NCBI GenBank assembly: GCA_900552085.1
Contig: URYB01000121.1
Span: 1-7,596, forward strand
Length of the DNA: 7,596 nt
Reading direction: 5' to 3'
Source: an uncultured Lachnobacterium sp.
GTDB taxonomy: Bacteria > Bacillota > Clostridia > Lachnospirales > Lachnospiraceae
The first letter of the stretch is position 1, and the number at the start of each line of letters is the position of its first letter. Below are positions 1-5,959 of the stretch, one piece after another. Made by a program: the position numbers and the translations under genes. Below the pieces are notes generated by a model that had not been told where the DNA came from, searched no databases, and worked only from the letters and a program-made list of their open reading frames with translations.

Positions 1-1
1 A

Positions 2-2155
2 TTGATGGTCATGAGACCATACCAGATTTACGCTGTAAAGGCTGCAAAGAAGCGTGTACTGGAAGTAAATCAGGATGGTTATGTATTTGCCTGTACAGGT
101 TCAGGAAAGACGCTGACATCATTCAAGCTGGCACAGCTTTTGCGTGATGAATCAATGGTAGATTTGGTTGTATTCCTGATTGACAGAAAAGACCTTGATG
201 ACCAGACCGTTGATGAATATAACAGTTTTGAAAAAGACTGTGTAGACAATACGGACAGCACCGCTGTACTTATCAATATGCTGAAATCATCTGAGAAAAA
301 GATGATTGTAACAACGATTCAGAAGATGGCAAATGCTGTCAAGAATCCGAAATATGCAGCTGTAATGGATGCATACAAGGATAAGAAGGTTGTATTCATC
401 ATTGATGAGTGTCATCGTTCCCAGTTCGGAAAGATGCATGGTCAGATTGAAAAGCATTTTGAAAGAGCAAATTACATCGGATTCACTGGAACACCGATTT
501 TTGAGAAAAACAAGGGTGCGGATGGTCGTACCACAGCGGATATATTCCATGCAGGAGATAAGCTGGATTCATGCTTGCATAAATACATGATTAAAGATGC
601 GATTGCAGACGGTAACGTGCTTAGGTTCTCAGTAGAGTATCAGCGTACCATCTTTGCAAGGAATCTTGCTGTAAAGGGTATTGACCCGGAACAGCTGGAT
701 GACCCTGAATACTGCAAGCGTCATAAAATCGACATGGAACCTCTGTACCATGATGATGAGCGTATTGCTGGCATTGCAAAGCATATCTTTGAACATCATG
801 AGCAGCATGTACATCCGCAGGGCAAGGATATTTATACAGCACTGTTCGCAGTGGATAAGATTCAGACCCTTGGAAAGTATTATGATGAGTTCAAGAAGCT
901 GAACGATGCAGCACCATATGATAAAAAGCTGAAAGTGGCTGCAATCTTTTCCTATCAGGCAAATGAAGATATGGATGATGGTGCAGATGAACATTCACAG
1001 GAACTTCTTGACCGCTGTATGCAGGATTATAATGCTTTATACAATACAGCATTTACGATTGATACATTTGATGCATACAGAAAAGATATTGCAAAGAGAT
1101 TGAAACAGAAGGATTTACCACAGGTTGATATTCTCTTGGTAGTCAATATGTTCCTGACCGGATTCGATGCAAAGCCATTGAATACGTTGTATCTGGACAA
1201 GAATCTTATCTGGCACTCACTTGTACAGGCATATAGCCGTACAAACCGTGTAGATAAGGTGACAAAGCAGTTTGGACAGATTGTATCATATAGAAATATC
1301 AAGCAGTGGCAGGATGATGCATTGACATTATTCTCCGGGGACGGAGACCCGAATGAATATCTGCTTGAAAATTATGAGTATTATCTGAATCAGTGGGTAA
1401 ATCAGGAATCTGTACTGAGAAAGATTACAGCGGATGTGGATGCAGCTGGTCAGCTCAAGTCAGAAGATGAAATCCGTATGTTTATCATTGCGTTCCGTTC
1501 AATGGCAAAGACCCTTGCCACTTTGAAGACATTTTCTAAGTTTGACTGGGATGACCTTGCTGTTGTGATGGATGAAAATGAATACGAAGGATTCAAGAGC
1601 TGGTATCTGTATTACAAAGACCAGACACACAATCCAAATCCGAAAGTACCTGTACCAGTAGATGTGGATTTTGATATTGAGCTTGTCCGTACTGACCGTA
1701 TCAATGTTGTGTACATCCTGAATCTGCTGAAAAATGCGAATACTCACGATAAGACAGAGGAAGAAAAGCAGCAGGATGTTGATTTGATTCTGCGTGAGAT
1801 TGAGCGTTCTGACAATGAATCGTTGAGACTCAAAAAAGAGGTCATGAGACAGTTCATTTTGACCAGATTCTATGATTTGCCAGAGGATGCAGATGTAATG
1901 GAAGCATTTACTCAGTTCGAGAAAGAGCAGATGAAGGCTGACATGGAAGAATTTGCGTTTGATAACAAGATTGATTATATGATTGTATCAGAACTGTTTA
2001 CGGAATATGTATTCCACGGTACGATTTCAGATGATGATATTCGTAAGAGATTGACAGCATACAAGCTGGGTCTTCTGAAAATGACGAAACTGACAAAATC
2101 AGTGAAGACATTTGTAACAGAGACCTATAACAAATATAAAGCAGAGGGAGAATAA
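2..2155 (+). CDS. hsdR: Type I restriction enzyme R subunit HsdR, 5'-truncated by window edge
   Basis: This is the ATP-dependent DNA translocase part of the type I restriction complex. It moves unmodified DNA after HsdS has recognised its site, and the holoenzyme then cuts far away. Superfamily 2 motifs are visible in order (residues counted from base 2): RPYQ at 5-8, Walker A TGSGKT at 32-37, DECH box at 135-138, GFTGTP at 160-165, FLTGFDA at 384-390 and the arginine-finger region QAYSRTNRV at 409-417. The remaining 300 residues form the helical C-terminal part that contacts HsdM. The frame is open to the window edge and the RPYQ motif lies at its very start. The true start and the N-terminal PD-(D/E)xK nuclease domain (roughly 270-300 residues in this family) therefore lie outside, and the in-frame TTG/ATG codons at 2-13 are not real starts. 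717 codons plus the missing part gives about 1000 residues, normal for the family. hsdM begins 2 bases after the stop. Confidence 0.96.
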   Translation: MMVMRPYQIYAVKAAKKRVLEVNQDGYVFACTGSGKTLTSFKLAQLLRDESMVDLVVFLIDRKDLDDQTVDEYNSFEKDCVDNTDSTAVLINMLKSSEKKMIVTTIQKMANAVKNPKYAAVMDAYKDKKVVFIIDECHRSQFGKMHGQIEKHFERANYIGFTGTPIFEKNKGADGRTTADIFHAGDKLDSCLHKYMIKDAIADGNVLRFSVEYQRTIFARNLAVKGIDPEQLDDPEYCKRHKIDMEPLYHDDERIAGIAKHIFEHHEQHVHPQGKDIYTALFAVDKIQTLGKYYDEFKKLNDAAPYDKKLKVAAIFSYQANEDMDDGADEHSQELLDRCMQDYNALYNTAFTIDTFDAYRKDIAKRLKQKDLPQVDILLVVNMFLTGFDAKPLNTLYLDKNLIWHSLVQAYSRTNRVDKVTKQFGQIVSYRNIKQWQDDALTLFSGDGDPNEYLLENYEYYLNQWVNQESVLRKITADVDAAGQLKSEDEIRMFIIAFRSMAKTLATLKTFSKFDWDDLAVVMDENEYEGFKSWYLYYKDQTHNPNPKVPVPVDVDFDIELVRTDRINVVYILNLLKNANTHDKTEEEKQQDVDLILREIERSDNESLRLKKEVMRQFILTRFYDLPEDADVMEAFTQFEKEQMKADMEEFAFDNKIDYMIVSELFTEYVFHGTISDDDIRKRLTAYKLGLLKMTKLTKSVKTFVTETYNKYKAEGE

Positions 2156-2157
2156 TT

Positions 2158-3735
2158 ATGGCAGATACAAATACATATCAGGCACAGGCAAATGAGCTTT
2201 CTCAAAAGCTCTGGGCGATTGCCAATGAATTACGAGGACAGATGGATGCCAGTGAGTTCAAGAATTATATTCTTGGAGTAATTTTCTATCGTTATCTGTC
2301 AGAACGTACAGAGATGTACATGGTAGAAATCCTTGAAAATGACGGTGTAACATACGAAGAAGCATTTGCGGATGATGATTACAGACCTGTTGTAGAAGAC
2401 TGGTCTTTATCCAAACTGGGATATGTCATCAAGCCGGAAAATCTGTTCCGTAACCTGATTCGTAAGATTACAAAATTTGAGAATGATGCTGATAAGTTCA
2501 GCGTAGAAGATTTTGAAAAAGCAATCAATGACCTTGTAGGTTCTACAATGGGTCATGAATCCAACAAAGCATTTGATGGATTGTTCAATGATATGCGTTT
2601 ACAGGATGCACGTCTTGGAGAGACAGTGGCAGACCGTACAGATATGATTGGTCGTGTCATGGTCAAGGTCTCAGACATTGATTTTGATTTACAGGATTCT
2701 CAGTTTGATGTACTGGGTACAGCATATATGATTCTGATTGGTCTGTTTGCTTCAGATGCCGGAAAGAAAGGTGGAGAGTTCTTTACACCTGCCGGACCGA
2801 GTAGACTTTGTGCTACACTTGCATCCCTTGGACTGGACGAAGCAAAGACTGTTGGTGACTGTACCTGCGGTTCTGCATCCATGCTGTTAGAAGTTCAGAA
2901 GCATTTGACCACACATAAAGTTGGTCATTTCTATGGACAGGAGCTGAACGCTACAACATACAACCTGTCAAGAATGAATATGATTATGCATGGTGTAGAC
3001 TGGCAGAATTTTGATATTTACAAAGGTGATACGCTGAAAGATGATAAATACGGTGATGATTTGAAACTGACTGTACAGGTCTGCAATCCACCGTATAGCT
3101 TGAAGTGGTCAGCTGATAAGAAATTTGAGGATGACCCACGATACAGTGGAGCTGGAAAGCTGGCACCGAAGGGACAGGCTGACCTTGCCTTTGTAGAACA
3201 TATGATTTACCACATGGATGATTCCGATGGTCGTGTAGCTGTGTTGCTGCCACACGGCGTATTGTTCCGTGGTGGTGCAGAAGAAGCAATCAGAAAATAT
3301 ATCATTAAAGATTTGAATAAGCTGGATGCAGTTATCGGATTGCCTGCAAATCTGTTTCATGGAACAGGAATCCCGGTGTGCGTACTGGTGCTGAAAAGCA
3401 AGAGAAACGGCAATTCAGGAAATATTCTGTTCATTGATGCATCGAAAGAATTCAAGGCTGGAAAGAATCAGAATGTCTTGGAACAGGAACATATTGATAA
3501 GATTGTAGATGCGTATGCAAAGCGTGAAAATGTAGATAAGTTTGCTCATGTAGCAGATATGAGTGAAATTATCGAGAATGGCTACAATCTGAACATTCCG
3601 AGATATGTTGATACATTCGAGGAAGAAGAACCTGTGGATTTGGATGCTGTAAAAGCTCAGATTAAGACACTGGATTTTGAAACAAAAGCTGCGATTGATA
3701 AGGCTGAGAGTTTTATGAGACAGCTTGGACTGTAA
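2158..3735 (+). CDS. hsdM: Type I restriction-modification N6-adenine methyltransferase subunit HsdM
   Basis: The 525-residue protein transfers a methyl group from S-adenosylmethionine to adenine in the site chosen by HsdS, and two copies join one HsdS. The helical HsdM N-terminal domain covers about residues 10-150. The Rossmann-like catalytic domain then shows GGEFFTP at 205-211, the AdoMet-binding motif I at 234-242 (DCTCGSASM), GQE at 260-262, and catalytic motif IV NPPY at 310-313, the signature of N6-adenine enzymes. Length matches EcoR124I-type HsdM (about 520 residues). The start ATG follows a strong AGAGGGAG at 2143-2150 with 7 bases between, inside the end of hsdR, so the two are probably translationally coupled. 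Motif I is slightly unusual: C replaces the common P after D, and A replaces the last G of CGSG. Otherwise the gene looks intact and active. Confidence 0.97.
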   Translation: MADTNTYQAQANELSQKLWAIANELRGQMDASEFKNYILGVIFYRYLSERTEMYMVEILENDGVTYEEAFADDDYRPVVEDWSLSKLGYVIKPENLFRNLIRKITKFENDADKFSVEDFEKAINDLVGSTMGHESNKAFDGLFNDMRLQDARLGETVADRTDMIGRVMVKVSDIDFDLQDSQFDVLGTAYMILIGLFASDAGKKGGEFFTPAGPSRLCATLASLGLDEAKTVGDCTCGSASMLLEVQKHLTTHKVGHFYGQELNATTYNLSRMNMIMHGVDWQNFDIYKGDTLKDDKYGDDLKLTVQVCNPPYSLKWSADKKFEDDPRYSGAGKLAPKGQADLAFVEHMIYHMDDSDGRVAVLLPHGVLFRGGAEEAIRKYIIKDLNKLDAVIGLPANLFHGTGIPVCVLVLKSKRNGNSGNILFIDASKEFKAGKNQNVLEQEHIDKIVDAYAKRENVDKFAHVADMSEIIENGYNLNIPRYVDTFEEEEPVDLDAVKAQIKTLDFETKAAIDKAESFMRQLGL

Positions 3736-3745
3736 AGGCAGGTGA

Positions 3746-4432
3746 ATGAATATGAACGCTGAAATGATTTTCAATGAATTTGCTAAATATGTAGAATCAG
3801 ATGATAAATACTATACATGGGGGAAACATGGTGTAATTGAAGATGTGCTTGCATGGTTTAATATTCCGTCAGGGAAATTTATCGGTGCATCTTCCAGTGT
3901 CCATGCAGATAATCTTGAAAAATTGCATGATTTCATGATTACTAATGCCACGGATGACCAGTTGAAAGTTATTGCAAATATTTGTAAGAAACACGTGGAA
4001 GTACCTGTTGTAGATTTTACAGATGATGCAGCAGGACAGGTGTTTGTATCAATGCCTATGAATGAACAGAAATGTGATTGCGTGGCAGTGATTAGAGAAG
4101 GAATCCGTACAGCATTAACATGTACAGGAAATGAACCATATTTCTTGGATAAAGCTGTCCATAGTGAGAACATTTACAATGTCATGCTTGAACATATCCA
4201 TAATTGCAAGTTTCTTGTGGCTGATTTAACAACACAGAATCTTGGTGTGTATTATGAAGCTGGCTATGCAAAAGCATTAGGAAAGACAGTTATTTTCACC
4301 TGTAAGGATAGTGATTTTGCAAATATACATTTTGATATTAAACAGGTTCAGACAATCAGTTGGCATGATGAATCGGATTTATCTGAGAAACTTGCAGAAC
4401 AGATTTGTGGATTGAACCTTGGAAAGAGGTGA
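3746..4432 (+). CDS. Nucleoside 2-deoxyribosyltransferase/TIR-like protein embedded in the hsd operon
   Basis: I do not recognise a named gene. The 228-residue product has two parts. Residues 1 to about 92 form a mostly helical domain of unknown type (WGKHGVIEDVLAWF at 25-38, FIGASSSVHADNLEKL at 45-60). Residues about 98-220 resemble the nucleoside 2-deoxyribosyltransferase-like fold: strand QVFVSMPM at 98-105, helix at 112-124, ENIYNVMLEHIHNC at 141-154, VADLT at 158-162, YYEAGYAKALGKTVIF at 169-184 and a closing FDIKQVQTISW at 196-206. E171 sits where the catalytic glutamate of that family lies. No membrane segment or signal peptide is seen, so it is probably cytosolic. Two starts are possible: ATG 3746, or ATG 3752, which sits 6 bases after AGGTGA (3740-3745) and may be the better one. 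It lies 10 bases after hsdM and 4 before hsdS, so it belongs to the operon. A role as a nucleotide- or NAD-directed defence effector is inference. A regulatory or salvage enzyme is the alternative. Confidence 0.85.
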   Translation: MNMNAEMIFNEFAKYVESDDKYYTWGKHGVIEDVLAWFNIPSGKFIGASSSVHADNLEKLHDFMITNATDDQLKVIANICKKHVEVPVVDFTDDAAGQVFVSMPMNEQKCDCVAVIREGIRTALTCTGNEPYFLDKAVHSENIYNVMLEHIHNCKFLVADLTTQNLGVYYEAGYAKALGKTVIFTCKDSDFANIHFDIKQVQTISWHDESDLSEKLAEQICGLNLGKR

Positions 4433-4436
4433 TTGG

Positions 4437-5672
4437 ATGGCTGTACCTAAGTTAAGATTCAAAGCTGATGATGGAAGCGATTATCCAGAGTTGACAGTAG
4501 CAAAACTGGATGATTTGTGTGAAAAAATTGGTGATGGTTTACATGGTACACCGATTTATTCCCAAACAGGCAATTATTATTTTATCAATGGAAATAATTT
4601 GGAAAATGGTAAAATAATTGTGTCATCAGATACACCTAAGGTGAATGATGGTGTTTTTGAAAAAAATAATAAGGAATTAAATGATAGTACAATTTTAATG
4701 TCAATTAATGGAACTATCGGAAAAGTTGCGTATTACAATAATGAAAAGGTGATACTTGGAAAGAGTGTAGCTTATTTTAAAGTTAATTATAAATGTATCA
4801 AGGAATATTGTTATCAGTTAATACAAACAGCTAATGTACAGTGTCAATTCCAGAAAGGTTTAACTGGGTCAACAATAAAAAATTTAGGGTTAAACACAAT
4901 AAAAAATACAAATGTAAAGGTTCCTTGCCTTGCAGAACAGCAGAAAAGTGCAGATTTCTTGTCAACGGTTGATACAGTGATTGAGAAGCAAAAGGAAAAT
5001 GTATCTGCATGGGAAGAACGTAAAAAAGGTGTGATGCAGAAGCTGTTCAGTCAGGAAGTAAGATTCAAAGCGGACGATGGAAGTGATTTTCCTGAGTGGG
5101 AAGAAAAGAAGATTGGAGATATTACTTTATCACATAATGCAGGTATTTATATTGCGAAAGATAATTATGGAACGGGTACTAATATCATTGGTGTTGGTGA
5201 TATTTATGAATCGGATGTGATAAATGGAAAACAGTATCGTTTGGCTCCAGTTGATAGTGATGAATATATTTTAGACGAGGGAGATTTAGTATACGGTGAA
5301 TCATCCTTAGTTCCAGAAGGAATTGCAAGAACAGTATGTGTTGGTGCGGCTGGTAAAGGTACTGCATTTGCATGGCATACAAGAAGATATAAAGTTGATA
5401 GTACCATTATAAATCCATATTTTTTAACATTACAGGTTAATTATGCGGAACGAGTAAGAAATCATTTGATGAGGGTGTGTACACGAAATGCATTAACCGG
5501 AATGACAACAAATGAATATTTTGGAACAAAAATTTCAGTTCCTTGCCTTGCAGAGCAGCAGAAAATTGCTGACTGTCTTTCATCAGTGGAAGAAGTTATT
5601 GAGAAGCAAAAAGCAACATTATCTACGTGGGAAGAACTAAAAAAAGGTCTGTTACAGCAGATGTTTGTATAA
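4437..5672 (+). CDS. hsdS: Type I restriction-modification specificity subunit HsdS
   Basis: The 411-residue protein gives the complex its DNA specificity. It carries two target recognition domains (TRDs), each reading half of a split DNA site, separated by conserved helical spacers. TRD1 spans about residues 20-160 (GDGLHGTP near its start, YYFINGNNL after it) and TRD2 about 222-366. The spacers after each TRD are near copies: VPCLAEQQK at 162-170 and again at 368-376, each followed by a coiled-coil-like helix with IEKQK and WEE. A second pair, RFKADDGSD, lies at 7-15 and 209-217. This two-fold layout is diagnostic of HsdS. I chose ATG 4437, not the in-frame TTG at 4419, because AAAGAGG at 4423-4429 lies 7 bases before it and a 411-residue length is normal. 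The ribosome binding site lies within the last codons of the upstream gene. TRD1 is very A+T-rich, unlike its neighbours, suggesting domain exchange. Confidence 0.96.
   Translation: MAVPKLRFKADDGSDYPELTVAKLDDLCEKIGDGLHGTPIYSQTGNYYFINGNNLENGKIIVSSDTPKVNDGVFEKNNKELNDSTILMSINGTIGKVAYYNNEKVILGKSVAYFKVNYKCIKEYCYQLIQTANVQCQFQKGLTGSTIKNLGLNTIKNTNVKVPCLAEQQKSADFLSTVDTVIEKQKENVSAWEERKKGVMQKLFSQEVRFKADDGSDFPEWEEKKIGDITLSHNAGIYIAKDNYGTGTNIIGVGDIYESDVINGKQYRLAPVDSDEYILDEGDLVYGESSLVPEGIARTVCVGAAGKGTAFAWHTRRYKVDSTIINPYFLTLQVNYAERVRNHLMRVCTRNALTGMTTNEYFGTKISVPCLAEQQKIADCLSSVEEVIEKQKATLSTWEELKKGLLQQMFV
4452..4490 (+). repeat. Direct repeat A, copy 1, in hsdS (N-terminal)
   Basis: This 39-base stretch encodes residues 6-18 of HsdS, including RFKADDGSD, and matches 5058-5096 at 33 of 39 positions by eye. 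The copies lie 606 bases apart, a multiple of three. They encode the equivalent spacer segment ahead of each TRD. Confidence 0.85.
4920..4947 (+). repeat. Direct repeat B, copy 1, in hsdS (central spacer)
   Basis: This 28-base stretch encodes VPCLAEQQK and is identical to 5538-5565 except for one base (A versus G at its 18th position). Weaker similarity continues for about 105 bases through the coiled-coil-encoding part. The copies lie 618 bases apart, so recombination between them would stay in frame. Confidence 0.9.
5058..5096 (+). repeat. Direct repeat A, copy 2, in hsdS (central)
   Basis: This is the second copy of the RFKADDGSD-encoding repeat and matches 4452-4490 at 33 of 39 positions. 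It lies at the junction between the central spacer and TRD2. Most differences are at third codon positions, as expected for two segments kept similar by protein function. Confidence 0.85.
5538..5565 (+). repeat. Direct repeat B, copy 2, in hsdS (C-terminal spacer)
   Basis: This second copy of the VPCLAEQQK-encoding repeat differs from 4920-4947 at one base. It begins the C-terminal conserved spacer of HsdS. Confidence 0.9.
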
Positions 5673-5696
5673 GAACAACTGACATAAATCAATAGT

Positions 5697-5736
5697 GAAC
5701 AGGCGATGTATAAAGTTCTGTATGTTGCCGGTTTTT
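5697..5736 (+). terminator. Probable intrinsic terminator of the hsd operon
   Basis: GGCGATGTAT (5702-5711) can pair with GTATGTTGCC (5720-5729) as a ten-pair stem with an 8-base loop. Four pairs are G-U, so the hairpin is stable only as + strand RNA. Beyond an A-G mismatch, GAAC at 5697-5700 can extend the stem by pairing with the start of the following GTTT. A five-T run lies at 5732-5736. It starts 25 bases after the hsdS stop, the expected place for the operon's end. The fold was worked out by hand. Confidence 0.55.
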
Positions 5737-5795
5737 AATTTTATATTATGAGAATGGGATAAAAATAAATTGTAGTGAAATTCTAATTTGGAATT

Positions 5796-5843
5796 GGGAG
5801 GAGAAAGAAGGTATTGTCAGTGGAAAAGAAGTGTATGTTTTAG
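5796..5843 (+). other. Orphan ribosome-binding site with a 9-codon ORF
   Basis: A very strong GGGAGGAG at 5796-5803 is followed 10 bases later by TTG (5814) and then an in-frame GTG (5820). The frame ends at TAG 5841-5843, encoding only 9 residues (MSVEKKCMF). It could be a leader peptide, the remnant of a lost gene, or chance. No coding continuation was seen in that frame after the stop. Confidence 0.25.
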
Positions 5844-5885
5844 AGTAAAAGTTTATAAAATCCTATGTAGAATTTTATGGAAACT

Positions 5886-5900
5886 TTAAGGTAACCTTAA
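5886..5900. promoter_or_regulatory. Palindrome TTAAGGTAACCTTAA, possible operator
   Basis: Two 7-base arms, TTAAGGT and ACCTTAA, flank one central A. The site lies 59 bases before the AI-2E-family gene. Short palindromes of this kind with ACCTT/AAGGT arms resemble MerR-family operators, but no such regulator is in the window. The palindrome is plainly visible. Its function is inferred. Confidence 0.4.
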
Positions 5901-5901
5901 T

Positions 5902-5929
5902 AGTAATATCACACAACAAGTGATATACT
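5902..5929. repeat. Inverted repeat overlapping the putative -10 region
   Basis: ATATCAC (5906-5912) and GTGATAT (5920-5926) are perfect 7-base arms around a 7-base loop. Allowing one bulged A at 5905, AGT at 5902-5904 pairs with ACT at 5927-5929, giving ten pairs. A five-T run covers 5929-5933. It may be a repressor operator over the promoter, or a weak A+T-rich terminator. Confidence 0.5.
5921..5929 (+). promoter_or_regulatory. Possible extended -10 promoter of the AI-2E-family gene
   Basis: TGATATACT fits an extended -10 element (TG, one base, TATACT at 5924-5929). No convincing -35 hexamer lies 16-18 bases upstream, as is common for extended -10 promoters. Transcription would start near 5936, leaving a leader of about 24 bases with the ribosome binding site. 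It lies inside the inverted repeat at 5902-5929. Confidence 0.35.
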
Positions 5930-5959
5930 TTTTCAAAAATAGATGGAAGGACAAAGAGA

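Noticed and set aside
2..13. TTG or ATG codons at 2-13 as the true hsdR start
   Set aside because: The protein would lack its nuclease domain and begin right at the RPYQ motif. The frame is open at the window edge, so truncation by the window is the simpler reading.
3415..3774. 119-residue open frame on the minus strand
   Set aside because: It lies wholly opposite hsdM and the start of the next gene, has no recognisable domain or ribosome binding site, and looks like a shadow of the coding strand.
4419..4436. TTG at 4419 as an earlier start for hsdS, adding six residues
   Set aside because: It would overlap the upstream gene without its own ribosome binding site, while ATG 4437 has AAAGAGG at the right distance.
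4660..4666. A7 tract in TRD1 (and A7 at 5639-5645) as a slippage phase-variation switch
   Set aside because: Seven bases is short for a contingency tract, and such runs are expected in DNA this A+T-rich.
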